Assembly (NCBI RefSeq): GCF_003364335.1
Contig: NZ_NXLX01000002.1
Location: forward strand, 62,001 to 126,000
Direction: 5' to 3'
Source of the DNA: Helicobacter anseris
Lineage (GTDB): Bacteria; Campylobacterota; Campylobacteria; Campylobacterales; Helicobacteraceae
DNA: 64,000 nucleotides
Shown: positions 43,513 through 52,619 of the stretch, piece by piece
How positions within the stretch are numbered: the stretch's first letter is position 1
Layout: each line of letters begins with the position of its first letter
Position numbers and translations under genes: made by a program
Notes under the pieces: model-generated
Databases searched by the model: none
What the model was told of the DNA's origin: nothing
The model's input: the letters and a program-made list of their open reading frames with translations, nothing else

Positions 43513-44554
43513 TGTTTGCTCTCCAAATTTTTACACTTTTATAATCATATAATTTTACTTCCTTTGGACATTTTGCTTTCTTTGCCCTTTCAATAAAATC
43601 CGACAATTCTTGCATTCCTTTTTCTAAACTAGACACACCAAAATAAATTGTTTTTATTTGATTTTCCAAGATGGCATCTTGTATATGTGTGTCGTTTGAT
43701 TTCAATATAGTTCCAAAAACAATCAAATCTCCTTTTTTTATACTTGATAAACTTTTGTAACAGTGATTTAAATATGCATTATGAAGGATTTTTGTCTTTT
43801 TCTGCTCTGAAGTCCCCTCTGAAACAAAGATTGGATATCTGTTATTTTCAAGTTCTATCCTAGTTTGCTCTTTTAAGCATATGCCCGTTCTTGAGAAGGT
43901 CTTTTTTATTATCTTATCCCCATCATCAAAAATATGCAAGGCTCCATGTAGATACAAACAAGTATTGCTATGTGAATTATTATTAAATTCTACATAACCC
44001 TCGTTGTTGTCAATCCCACCTGAAAAGCCATCAACAAAAGCTTTTTTGTGCCCCGTATCTTTATCTCTGTCTTCTATTTTTTCTCTCAATTTTTCTGTAG
44101 TCCAATACAACAACAAATCATAATTAAGCGAATAAATCCTCTCATAATCTTTTATAAAATCCACTGTTGGACCAAAATCATCACATGAAATATCCGTAAC
44201 CTTTTCTGGGTGATTATTTGTAATAATCTCAACCAAAAAATTCTTTAAACTTTTAGAATCGTTTAATAATTGACTGCACAACGACTCATCTTGTGCATAG
44301 ATTTGAACCACCTTTGAGGCGTTTTCCAAAATCTTAATAACTTCCTCAAAATCGCTTGTTTTATTGTTTTTAAATATCTGATAAATCTTTGAATCTTCTT
44401 CAATAATTTTTTTATCTACAGCATTTTGCAACAGGCTAGTAAAAGAAAAACGATTCTTGTTATAAGCCATACTAAAACCATTCCCTACAAGCAGGGTTCT
44501 ATTCTCTGAGGTCATTTTCAATACCTGATCGTATGTCAAAAGAGTATCACTCAT
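43505..44554 (-). CDS. SIR2-like fold protein (DUF4917-like) inside the hsd operon
   Basis: The function of this 349-residue protein is not established. Its motifs are those of the SIR2-like/DUF4917 group: GNGFS at 24-28 (nucleotide loop), SLNYD at 142-146, YLHG at 201-204, VSEG at 244-247, and GTILKSNDTHI at 281-291. The Asn of NYD and the His of LHG are equivalents of the catalytic pair in NAD-consuming defence proteins such as ThsA, so NAD(P) hydrolysis is plausible. It starts 13 bases after hsdS with a perfect AAGGAG site and overlaps hsdR by eight bases, so it is made together with the restriction complex. By eye it is AT-rich, unlike hsdM and hsdR. A back-up abortive-infection effector is my inference; it could also be a regulator of restriction. 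Confidence 0.75.
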   Translation of the reverse strand: MSDTLLTYDQVLKMTSENRTLLVGNGFSMAYNKNRFSFTSLLQNAVDKKIIEEDSKIYQIFKNNKTSDFEEVIKILENASKVVQIYAQDESLCSQLLNDSKSLKNFLVEIITNNHPEKVTDISCDDFGPTVDFIKDYERIYSLNYDLLLYWTTEKLREKIEDRDKDTGHKKAFVDGFSGGIDNNEGYVEFNNNSHSNTCLYLHGALHIFDDGDKIIKKTFSRTGICLKEQTRIELENNRYPIFVSEGTSEQKKTKILHNAYLNHCYKSLSSIKKGDLIVFGTILKSNDTHIQDAILENQIKTIYFGVSSLEKGMQELSDFIERAKKAKCPKEVKLYDYKSVKIWRANND

Positions 44555-44567
44555 TACTTCTCCTTGC

Positions 44568-45866
44568 CTAATCTATCCCCACCCTTCCGCATACGGCTTC
44601 GGAGATGAGGGTGGATTTGTATTCTTTGATGAGATTGATTTGGGATTTGATTTTTGAGATTGCTAAATCTATTTTTGCTATCTGCGTATCCAAATATTCT
44701 GCAATAGCTTTTTGCTCTTCAAGGGGTGGGAGAGGGATTTTTAATTCATTATATTTATCCGCACCAATATTTTCAATTGTAGCCTTATTCAAGATAATGT
44801 CTCTCCATTGTAAGTATGAATAAGATTTTGTGTAATAAAAAACAAAATCAGAACTTGCAATCCTAAAATTTAAAGAAGCTTTTATCAAATAACCTGCATA
44901 ACAGGCAAGTCCTTGATAGTCTTTAAACTGAAAGGTTTTTCCTACCGTTGCCCCACTTCTAGCAAACAAAATATCACCCTCTGATAAAAGAAAGTTTTCT
45001 GCTATTTCTGGAGGTAAAGATTTGAAAGTTTCGTCTTTAAGCATTCCATTTTGGTCAAAATCCGTAATGCGTATATATCTTGGATAAGTCCTCTCTGTTA
45101 GCTCTGCTGTCTCATTTGCACCATATGATAGATTTTCTTTAATTAAGTACTTAAGTTTTCTTACTTCCCAATGTGTGGGGATTTTTCCAAGCCACTCTAC
45201 TCCACTATCTTTGAGAGAGGTTGAAGAATCAAGCCCTTGGGTAACGCACTGATTGATGAGGGTTTGCTTTTTCTCTTCTAGGAGGGTGATGAGCTTTTGC
45301 TTTTTGGTGATAAAGTCTTCAATTTGCTGAGTTTTTTTATCAAGAAAATCTGCGATTGCTTTTTGTTCTTGAAGGGGTGGAAACATAATTTTAATATCAA
45401 GCAATTCATCACAACCTAGCGTTGATCGAACTCCTGTTCCCAAAAAATTAAAAATATGCTTTAAATACAAATCAAAATACTGATAATAAAAATATTTTGA
45501 AAATACACCTTGTCTTGGAATTAATCTAATATAAGCTGAACTCATAATGCCTATTTTATGCACATACCCAACACGACTTGTTTTGAGATTGTCCAAATCT
45601 ATAAGTTTAAAAACCAAGTCATCTTGTTGAAAAATTTGATATGTTCTGAAATCTGCTGGATTCAATCCATCATTTTTTTCAATATCTCTTTCAATTACTC
45701 CACTCATAGTTAGAGCCAATCTTTCTTGGCATTGCAACTCAGAATTCAATACTTTCTTATTGAAAAATAAAAAAACTCCACGCACTATACTCCAATGCTT
45801 AGGAATCTTCCCTAGCCAAGGGATTCCACTCTCTCTGTAGGCAACGCTCTGTGGTGCTAGACTCAT
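44568..45866 (-). CDS. hsdS: Type I restriction-modification specificity subunit HsdS
   Basis: HsdS determines the two-part DNA target for methylation and cutting. The 432-residue protein has the normal two-fold layout. Half one opens with ESGIPWLGKIPKHW and ends at PPLQEQKAIADFLDKKTQQI plus a helix. Half two opens with DSGVEWLGKIPTHW and ends at PPLEEQKAIAEYLDTQIAKI plus a helix. Between these conserved parts are two unrelated target-recognition domains (about residues 28-160 and 240-375), AT-rich by eye, as expected for exchangeable domains. It overlaps hsdM by four bases. No second hsdS copy or inverted repeat for shuffling is present in the window. Confidence 0.94.
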   Translation of the reverse strand: MSLAPQSVAYRESGIPWLGKIPKHWSIVRGVFLFFNKKVLNSELQCQERLALTMSGVIERDIEKNDGLNPADFRTYQIFQQDDLVFKLIDLDNLKTSRVGYVHKIGIMSSAYIRLIPRQGVFSKYFYYQYFDLYLKHIFNFLGTGVRSTLGCDELLDIKIMFPPLQEQKAIADFLDKKTQQIEDFITKKQKLITLLEEKKQTLINQCVTQGLDSSTSLKDSGVEWLGKIPTHWEVRKLKYLIKENLSYGANETAELTERTYPRYIRITDFDQNGMLKDETFKSLPPEIAENFLLSEGDILFARSGATVGKTFQFKDYQGLACYAGYLIKASLNFRIASSDFVFYYTKSYSYLQWRDIILNKATIENIGADKYNELKIPLPPLEEQKAIAEYLDTQIAKIDLAISKIKSQINLIKEYKSTLISEAVCGRVGID

Positions 45867-47773
45867 TGTAAAATCTCACTAAGCAAGCTTTGCACTTCAC
45901 TCTCTAGACTCTCTAGCTCTGCTTTGATTTCTCCCATACTTCGTGGGGGAGTGTAGGTGTAGAAGTATTTGTTGAAAAGGATTTCATAGCCCACACTTGC
46001 ACTCTCATAATCTATCCAAGAGTTTGGCACATAGGGTTTGACTTCGTTTTGATAGTAGGTGTCTATATCGACTTTGAGAGGGATTTTCTCTGTATTGCTT
46101 GTTTTGTCGCTGTCTATGAGGAGGTTAGCTTCAGCTTTGCTGAGTTTTACTCCAAGATAGGAGAGGAAGTGGGCTTTGTCTTTGAAGTCTTGGGGGTGGG
46201 ATTCTAGATAAGTGAGTTTCTCTAGGAGGGCTTCTTTTTGGGCTAGGGAGTTAAACTTCTCATCTTCTAGCAAGTCTTGAGTGCTTCTGGGTCGCTCTAT
46301 TGTGATTTTGGTGTAGCCAAAGTCTTCATTGTCTAGCACTAGGGCATCTCCCTCACAAGCATAGTCCAAAAACAGCTTTGTGATTGCATCGATATGTGAG
46401 GAGTCCATTTGGTGCTGTTTGTCACCTAGGGATTTTTTCATCTTGGAGTAGTATTTCTCGCTTGTGGCGTTGATGAGCTGGACTTTGCCTTTCTTCTCTT
46501 CTTTTTTTCTGTTGGTGATGATCCAAATAAAAGTCGGTATGCCTGTGTTATAGAACATATTGGTAGGTAAGGCGATGATGGCTTCTAGGTAGTCGTTTTC
46601 TATGATGTGTTTGCGGATAGCCACTTGTCCGCTGTCTGAGTTGAAAAGGGAGCTTCCATTATGCACGGAGGCGATACGAGAGCCTTGAGGGGTTTGCTTC
46701 ATCTTGGATACCATATTGAGCAAAAACATCATTTGCCCATCACTTTTGCTTGTGATTCCCACTTGGAATCGTGGGTCAGAGCAAGAGGTTTTGCCTCCTT
46801 TTTTCTCCACATTTAAAGCTTTTTGATCTTTTTCCCACGACTTGCCATAGGGAGGGTTGGTGAGCATAAAGTCAAATTGAAGATTGCCTAGCTTGTCCTC
46901 ACTAAGAGTTGAGCCGTATTTGATATTGTCAGGATTTTCGCCTTTGATAAGCATATCGGCTTTGCAGATAGCGTAAGTTTCAGGGTTTATCTCTTGTCCG
47001 TAGAGGAGGATAGAGGCATTTGAGCGGATTAACCCTTGAGGGTCTGTGATGAAGTCTTTGGATTCTGTAAGCATCCCTCCACTACCACAGGCATTGTCAT
47101 AGATGAGGAATGAACCTTCTTGGATTTGCTCTTTGATGGGGAGGAAGATGAGATGAGTCATTAGCTGGATAATCTCTCTGGGGGTGAAGTGCTCCCCTGC
47201 TTCTTCGTTGTTTTCTTCGTTGAATTTCCTTATCAGCTCTTCAAAGACATAGCCCATCCCTAGGTTGCTTAGCCCTTGTTGGAGGATATTGCCTTGAGAA
47301 TCTAATATAGGGTTGATGGAGAGATTGATTTTTGGAGAGCAAAATCGCTCAATGACTGCAAAGAGGATTTTTGAATCTTCAAGAGTATCAAGCTGATTTT
47401 TGAACTTGAATTTTGCGATAATGTCTTGGATATTGGGGCTGAAGCTATCAAGGTAGTTTTCAAAATTGGCTCGAATATTTTTTGGATCATTGCAAAGGGA
47501 TTGAAGGGTAAAGTTTGAGTAGTTGTAAAAACTCATAGAACTACCTTGAGAGCCCGTGAGAAGAGAATCGACATTTTCTAGCTTGTCTTTGTAGGTTTGA
47601 TAGGTTTTAATCACTTTTTCTTTGGTTGACTCAAGCATACAATCAAGTCGTCTGATCACTGTCATTGGCAATATCACATCACGATACTTGCCTTTGACAT
47701 AGACATCACGCAAGAGGTCATCAGCAACGCCCCAAATGAAGTTGATAATGGGTTGGAATTGAGCGGTATCCAT
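45863..47773 (-). CDS. hsdM: Type I DNA methyltransferase subunit HsdM
   Basis: HsdM methylates adenine N6 in the sequence chosen by HsdS. Near residues 193-206 is the family stretch AGEHFTPREIIQLM. The SAM site is DNACGSGGM near 226-234, with Asn where most have Pro, and the catalytic NPPYGKSW is near 306. The 636-residue length is large but within range for this subgroup, with a long C-terminal helix bundle. The ATG at 47773 has GGAG eight bases upstream; a GTG just before it is the alternative. It is the first gene of hsdM-hsdS-SIR2-like-hsdR, which opens 119 bases after hemE. By eye its GC content is well above that of hemE. Confidence 0.95.
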   Translation of the reverse strand: MDTAQFQPIINFIWGVADDLLRDVYVKGKYRDVILPMTVIRRLDCMLESTKEKVIKTYQTYKDKLENVDSLLTGSQGSSMSFYNYSNFTLQSLCNDPKNIRANFENYLDSFSPNIQDIIAKFKFKNQLDTLEDSKILFAVIERFCSPKINLSINPILDSQGNILQQGLSNLGMGYVFEELIRKFNEENNEEAGEHFTPREIIQLMTHLIFLPIKEQIQEGSFLIYDNACGSGGMLTESKDFITDPQGLIRSNASILLYGQEINPETYAICKADMLIKGENPDNIKYGSTLSEDKLGNLQFDFMLTNPPYGKSWEKDQKALNVEKKGGKTSCSDPRFQVGITSKSDGQMMFLLNMVSKMKQTPQGSRIASVHNGSSLFNSDSGQVAIRKHIIENDYLEAIIALPTNMFYNTGIPTFIWIITNRKKEEKKGKVQLINATSEKYYSKMKKSLGDKQHQMDSSHIDAITKLFLDYACEGDALVLDNEDFGYTKITIERPRSTQDLLEDEKFNSLAQKEALLEKLTYLESHPQDFKDKAHFLSYLGVKLSKAEANLLIDSDKTSNTEKIPLKVDIDTYYQNEVKPYVPNSWIDYESASVGYEILFNKYFYTYTPPRSMGEIKAELESLESEVQSLLSEILQ

Positions 47774-47802
47774 CACAAATACTCCAAGAAAAAAATAAAA
47801 GA

Positions 47803-47820
47803 AAAATTTTATAAAATTTT
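47803..47820. promoter_or_regulatory. Perfect 18-base AT palindrome upstream of hsdM
   Basis: AAAATTTTATAAAATTTT is a perfect palindrome 30 bases ahead of the hsdM ATG and includes a TATAAA -10-like sequence. It could be an operator controlling the restriction operon. Being only A and T in an AT-rich spacer, it could also be chance. No separate control gene is next to the operon. Confidence 0.4.
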
Positions 47821-47895
47821 CAAGGATTCTTCAAGAAAAATAGAAAAACAAAAATATAAAATTTTTATTTTCCTAAACTTTGATATAGATAGGTT

Positions 47896-48918
47896 TTATC
47901 TTTTTGTTTTTTTATGGACTAGCTCTACAAGTTTGATTGCATTTTCTCTTGGTAAATCAGGGAGCATACCATGCCCTAGATTGAAAATATGCCCTGCTTT
48001 TTTACCCATAATAGAGATGATTTCATCTACCGCCATTTCCATACTATCTTCATTATAAAGCCTGCTAGGTTCTAGATTGCCTTGCAAGACATATTTTTGA
48101 CCCAAAATGCGTTTTGCAAGCTCCATAGGTGTGCCCCAATCCACTCCAAAAACATCAAACTTACCATCGATAGATTCTAAATATCCCGCAATACCTTTTG
48201 GGAATAAAATGACAGGAATCTCTGGAAAATGGGTTTTTAGATAATGTGCGATATCTTTCATATACCCCCAGCTAAATTCAAAGTAAGCCTCTTTTTCCAA
48301 TGCACTCGCCCAAGAATCAAAAATCATCACAGCATTTGCTCCTGCTTTGATTTGCATACTCAAATATCCCTTTAGCTCATCGGTAATTTGCTTTAGGAGA
48401 TAGTGCATAGTTTGAGGATTTGCATAAAGCATTTTTTTGCTTTTTGCATAAGTCTTACTCCCCTCACCCTCTATCATATAAGTTGCCAATGTCCAAGGAG
48501 AACCACAAAAGCCAATCAAAGCCTTATCTTTTGGAAGACTACCTCTAACTTTAGAAATCGTGTCATAAACATAATCAAGTTTTAGATAGGCATCTTGTTT
48601 GAGAGCACACACATCTTGATAATTTTCAATAGTGCGAGAAAATTTTGGCCCTTCACCTGCTAAAAATTCTAGTGGCAATCCCATTTCAAGAGGAACCACT
48701 AAAATATCACTAAACAAAATTGCTGCATCAACATTCAAGATATCCACTGGTTGTAAAGTAACCTCTGTAGCCAAATCCACATTATGACAAAGCTCCAAAA
48801 AGCTTCCTGCTTTTTTTCTACTTTCTTTATACTCACTTAGATATCTTCCCGCTTGCCTCATCATCCATATCGGAGTATAGGGTGTTTCTTTTCTTTTGCA
48901 CGCATCAATAAAAATCAT
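47896..48918 (-). CDS. hemE: Uroporphyrinogen decarboxylase
   Basis: HemE removes four carboxyl groups from uroporphyrinogen III to give coproporphyrinogen III in haem synthesis. Family signatures are the N-terminal [32 protein letters not shown] with the catalytic Asp, [16 protein letters not shown], and [12 protein letters not shown]; it ends with [16 protein letters not shown]. At 340 residues it is full length. The ATG at 48918 has AAGGAT just upstream. It follows mqnD after 21 bases and is probably its operon partner, linking haem and menaquinone supply for respiration. Downstream lies the restriction operon, with no clear terminator between. Confidence 0.96.
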   Translation of the reverse strand: MIFIDACKRKETPYTPIWMMRQAGRYLSEYKESRKKAGSFLELCHNVDLATEVTLQPVDILNVDAAILFSDILVVPLEMGLPLEFLAGEGPKFSRTIENYQDVCALKQDAYLKLDYVYDTISKVRGSLPKDKALIGFCGSPWTLATYMIEGEGSKTYAKSKKMLYANPQTMHYLLKQITDELKGYLSMQIKAGANAVMIFDSWASALEKEAYFEFSWGYMKDIAHYLKTHFPEIPVILFPKGIAGYLESIDGKFDVFGVDWGTPMELAKRILGQKYVLQGNLEPSRLYNEDSMEMAVDEIISIMGKKAGHIFNLGHGMLPDLPRENAIKLVELVHKKTKR

Positions 48919-48939
48919 TTTTTATCCTTTTTTATAGAG

Positions 48940-49803
48940 TTATGAATAGCGAAAATCTACATATTCAGAAGGGATGAAAAAATCCTCGCATTTATTTATC
49001 AAAATATCATAAAAACCTCCATCATATCCCAATTTAAACATCATATCAATACCTTCTATTTGTTTTTCATTCAAACAAATAGAATCTGCATTAGCATAAA
49101 GATTGAGATATGTTTGAAGCTTATCTGAATCTACTCGTATAAGATTTCTTTCTAAAAGCATATTGGATAAATTTTGCTTGCCCTTTAGTGCGACTTTTAC
49201 AGCCTTTATCAAAGTGTTTTCTATATCTATTGCCTTATTTAGTGGTATCGATCTGCGCAGTGCCATACCTCCCAAAGGTAGCGGAAGCTCACTTTTTGAT
49301 AAATCAACCCAAATATCCCATATCTCTCGCTCCACCACCAAATCTTGATGATAGGTCAAAATGGATTCATGAATCAAAACTCCAGCATCTACTTCTTTGT
49401 TTAACACAGCCTCTTCAATTTCCAAAAAGTTTTTATAAACAATCCTTGCTTCAGGGTATGCAAGCTGAAATAAAAGTGCATTACTCGTATGCTTACCACT
49501 CAATGCAACTTTAAAATTTCTTTTTAACTTTGTATCTTTTAATTTAATAAGTTTTGGCCCATAGCCATTTCCAAAACTCACTCCTGTTTTTAGCAAAGCA
49601 TATTCTTTTCTAATTTTTGGATATAAAGCAAAGGATATTGCACTGACATCAAGTTCTTGTAACAATGCCATAGAGTTTAGAGTTTCTATATCAAGTGCAG
49701 TATTGTGAAATTTTAAACCAAGCTCACTTTCAACCCAGCCAAAAACGATTGCATAAAACATAAATAAATCATCAGCATCTGGACTATGCCCTACACTAAT
49801 CAC
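48940..49803 (-). CDS. mqnD: 1,4-dihydroxy-6-naphthoate synthase MqnD (futalosine pathway)
   Basis: MqnD converts cyclic dehypoxanthinyl futalosine to 1,4-dihydroxy-6-naphthoate in the futalosine route to menaquinone, used by Helicobacter and Campylobacter in place of the classical Men route. It has the periplasmic-binding-protein-like fold. The start GHSPDADDLFMFYAI is the family signature, followed by ALDIETLNSMALLQELDVSAISF, VALSGKHTSNALL and ELPLPLGGMALRRSI. The start is GTG at 49803 with AAGGA six bases upstream. The related MqnA has a different N-terminus, so MqnD is preferred. It precedes hemE by 21 bases. Confidence 0.93.
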   Translation of the reverse strand: MISVGHSPDADDLFMFYAIVFGWVESELGLKFHNTALDIETLNSMALLQELDVSAISFALYPKIRKEYALLKTGVSFGNGYGPKLIKLKDTKLKRNFKVALSGKHTSNALLFQLAYPEARIVYKNFLEIEEAVLNKEVDAGVLIHESILTYHQDLVVEREIWDIWVDLSKSELPLPLGGMALRRSIPLNKAIDIENTLIKAVKVALKGKQNLSNMLLERNLIRVDSDKLQTYLNLYANADSICLNEKQIEGIDMMFKLGYDGGFYDILINKCEDFFIPSEYVDFRYS

Positions 49804-49885
49804 TATTTTTCCTTATTTGAATTTGTTTCTATAAAAGGGTATTATATTTTTTTTAAAACAATAAAAAGTTAAAAAGAGGTGTGCA

Positions 49886-50629
49886 ATGCTTGTTTTTATC
49901 ACTGGGGCTAGCTCTGGTTTTGGCGAGGCGATGGCCAAAAAATTTGTCCTAGAGGGGCATGAGGTTATTTTGCTTGCTAGAAGATTAGAGAAGTTAGAAA
50001 AACTACAACAAGAATTAGGATCAAAATGTATTAAAATCATTGCAAGTGATGTAATGGATATAAAAAATATAAAGCAGGCTTTAGGCGATGAGATATCAAA
50101 AATTGATGTCTTAATCAATAATGCTGGTCTAGCGCTAGGTATAGAATCTGCTGAAGAGTGTGACATAAAAGATTGGGAAAATATGGTCACTACTAATATT
50201 TTAGGACTCATTAAAATAACTCATCTAATTTTGCCATTTATGGTAGAAAAACAAAGTGGGCATATTATCAATATAGGCTCTATTGCTGGAAGCTATCCTT
50301 ATTATGGAGGAAATGTTTATGGTGCTACAAAAGCTTTTGTAAAGCAATTTAGTCTTAATCTTAGGGCTGATTTGGTGGATAAAAATATTAGAGTTACCAA
50401 TATAGAACCAGGTCTATGCGGTGGTAGCGAATTTTCCATCGTGAGATTTAAAGGCGATGAACAAAAAGCTAAAGATTTATACAAAAATACAAACCCACTA
50501 ATGCCACAAGACATAGCAGAGAGTGTATATTGGTGTGCGACATTGCCCGCTCACATCAATATCAACAGACTAGAGATTATGCCAACAACACAGGCAAGCG
50601 CTGGATTAAAAGTGCATAAAAAGCTATAA
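49886..50629 (+). CDS. Short-chain dehydrogenase/reductase, YdfG-like
   Basis: The 247-residue SDR enzyme has the nucleotide site [23 protein letters not shown], the catalytic Ser in [15 protein letters not shown] and the Tyr-x3-Lys pair in [11 protein letters not shown]. The stretch [20 protein letters not shown] and the ending [17 protein letters not shown] closely follow E. coli YdfG, an NADP-dependent 3-hydroxy acid / L-allo-threonine dehydrogenase, so this activity is likely. A basic RR after the first strand-helix unit fits preference for NADP. The gene has its own plus-strand unit, and its end overlaps the mnmA stop by six bases. Confidence 0.9.
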   Translation: MLVFITGASSGFGEAMAKKFVLEGHEVILLARRLEKLEKLQQELGSKCIKIIASDVMDIKNIKQALGDEISKIDVLINNAGLALGIESAEECDIKDWENMVTTNILGLIKITHLILPFMVEKQSGHIINIGSIAGSYPYYGGNVYGATKAFVKQFSLNLRADLVDKNIRVTNIEPGLCGGSEFSIVRFKGDEQKAKDLYKNTNPLMPQDIAESVYWCATLPAHININRLEIMPTTQASAGLKVHKKL

Positions 50630-51652
50630 AATAACTCCACCACCTATCACTTTATCTTCAATATACACAACAAGAGCTTGTCCTTTGGCTACGCCATAGG
50701 CAGGTTCTTTGAGCTGTGCAATGATTTTATCATCTTTTAGAGTAACCATCGCCTTACTTGGGATACTGCGATATCTTATCTTGATAAAATATTCTCCATC
50801 TTTAAAATCTTTTGAAAGTGATTTATTAAGCGCAGTAACACTAAAAGTTGCTAATTCTTCTTTTTTTCCTACAACAATCTCATTTTTTTGCGGATCTATG
50901 CTCAATACAAAATGTGGTTCATGTGCTCCTTTAATATTAAAGCCTCTTCTTTTGCCAATAGTATATTGCATATAACCTTTGTGAGTTCCAATCACATTGC
51001 CCTTTAAATCCCTTACCTTTCCCTCTTTTTCTACTTCTAAATGTTTTTTCAAAATATTAATATAGTCTGTATCTACAAAGCATATTTCTTGAGATTCTTT
51101 ATAAGTTTCCAAACTACCAAGCCAAGGCATTGCTTCAAAAGCCTTTGGCTTTACCTCTTCTTTTAGCATATCTCCTAGTGGGAAAATCAAAGCATCAATC
51201 GCATCTTGTGAAATTGCATATAAAAAATAACTTTGGTCTTTTGTCTTATCTCTTGCTTCTTGTATGTATTTTTTTCCATCAATTTGAGCAATTCTAGCAT
51301 AATGACCCGTAGCAATTTTGTCACAACCTTGCTTAAAAGCCTCTTCTAATGCAAAACCAAACTTCATCAGAGGATTACAAAGAGCACAAGGATTTGGAGT
51401 CTCTCCTCTTTTGTAGCTTTCTATAAATTCATTATAGACTTTTTGTCTAAAAGAATCCTGCGCTTCTAATACCTCAAAATCAATCTCAAGATTTTTTGCG
51501 ACTTTTTTACAATTATTGATAAAAATCTTATGTTTTTCTTCTTTGTCATGGAGTTTAAGATAAAAACCCTTAACCTCATAACCTTGTTGTTTCAATAAAT
51601 AAGCCGAATAGGAGCTATCCACACCACCACTCATCAAAAGTGCAACTTTCAT
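50624..51652 (-). CDS. mnmA: tRNA-specific 2-thiouridylase MnmA
   Basis: MnmA makes 2-thiouridine at position 34 of tRNAs for Lys, Glu and Gln. The P-loop [13 protein letters not shown] activates the uridine with ATP, and the catalytic Cys pair is present as [13 protein letters not shown] and SQEICFVD. Other family pieces are ATGHYARI and [14 protein letters not shown] (normally DQSYFL). The 342-residue length is normal for epsilon-group members. The ATG at 51652 follows AAGGAAAGTAT. It is downstream of accA by 19 bases and convergent with the dehydrogenase. Confidence 0.95.
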   Translation of the reverse strand: MKVALLMSGGVDSSYSAYLLKQQGYEVKGFYLKLHDKEEKHKIFINNCKKVAKNLEIDFEVLEAQDSFRQKVYNEFIESYKRGETPNPCALCNPLMKFGFALEEAFKQGCDKIATGHYARIAQIDGKKYIQEARDKTKDQSYFLYAISQDAIDALIFPLGDMLKEEVKPKAFEAMPWLGSLETYKESQEICFVDTDYINILKKHLEVEKEGKVRDLKGNVIGTHKGYMQYTIGKRRGFNIKGAHEPHFVLSIDPQKNEIVVGKKEELATFSVTALNKSLSKDFKDGEYFIKIRYRSIPSKAMVTLKDDKIIAQLKEPAYGVAKGQALVVYIEDKVIGGGVIL

Positions 51653-51671
51653 ATACTTTCCTTATAAAGTT

Positions 51672-52598
51672 TTAAGAAAATGCTCCATAAGACATAAGTT
51701 TCTGGAATCTTTTCTCAAGAAAATTTTTATCATTCCTTATTTGTTGCAAGTTATCAAGAAAGTATTTTTTAATAGATTGAGCAGCAAAATCTTTATCCCT
51801 ATGTGCCCCTTTAGTTGGCTCTAGAATAATATCATCAATAAGTCCAAAATTTTTGAGATCATTGGGAGTTATTTTCATTGCTTTTGTGGCAGATTCTATT
51901 TTTGTCGGGTCATTCCACAAAATAGCAGCACAACCCTCTGGTGATATTACACTAAAAATAGAATATTGCATCATCGCAAGCCTATCTGCAACTCCTATCG
52001 CAAGTGCTCCACCACTACCACCTTCTCCTATGATAATAGAAATAGTTGGAACCTTTATATTTGCAAATTCTTGCAAATTTTTTGCAATAGCCTCACTTTG
52101 CCCCCTTTCCTCTGCCCCAATCCCAGGATAAGCTCCGGCAGTATCAACTAGCATTAAAATAGGGATATCAAATTTCTCTGCAAATTTAGCTGCCCTTAAA
52201 GCCTTTCTATATCCTTCTGGATTTGGCATTCCAAAATTTCTCATAACTTTTGTCTTTGTGCCCCTGCCTTTTTCCTCACCAATAACAAGAACACTATTAC
52301 CATCTATTTTTCCAATAAAGCATACTATTGCTTTATCATCTCCAAAATGCCTATCTCCATAAATCTCATAAGAATCTGTAAGTAACATTTGAATATAATC
52401 AAGAGCATAAGGTCTATCAGGGTGCCTAGCAAGTTGAAGCTTTTGATAATCACTCATATTACTATAAACAGAACGAACTTCTTTTTCAAGCTCAACTTCT
52501 AAAATATCTCTTGCAGCAGTATCCCCCCGGATAACTGCCATCTCTATTTCATCTTGTATTGTCTTGATTTTTTTTTCAAAATCTAGATATGTAGCCAT
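51672..52598 (-). CDS. accA: Acetyl-CoA carboxylase carboxyltransferase subunit alpha
   Basis: AccA, together with AccD, transfers the carboxyl group from biotin to acetyl-CoA to make malonyl-CoA, the first step of fatty acid synthesis. Signatures are the N-terminal helical [71 protein letters not shown] and [18 protein letters not shown], all typical of the alpha subunit. The 308-residue length is normal. It follows fabF by 21 bases, so acpP, fabF, accA and mnmA run in one direction, with a terminator after acpP to set its level apart. Confidence 0.96.
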   Translation of the reverse strand: MATYLDFEKKIKTIQDEIEMAVIRGDTAARDILEVELEKEVRSVYSNMSDYQKLQLARHPDRPYALDYIQMLLTDSYEIYGDRHFGDDKAIVCFIGKIDGNSVLVIGEEKGRGTKTKVMRNFGMPNPEGYRKALRAAKFAEKFDIPILMLVDTAGAYPGIGAEERGQSEAIAKNLQEFANIKVPTISIIIGEGGSGGALAIGVADRLAMMQYSIFSVISPEGCAAILWNDPTKIESATKAMKITPNDLKNFGLIDDIILEPTKGAHRDKDFAAQSIKKYFLDNLQQIRNDKNFLEKRFQKLMSYGAFS

Positions 52599-52619
52599 AT
52601 TCTATTTCTCTATTTAAGC

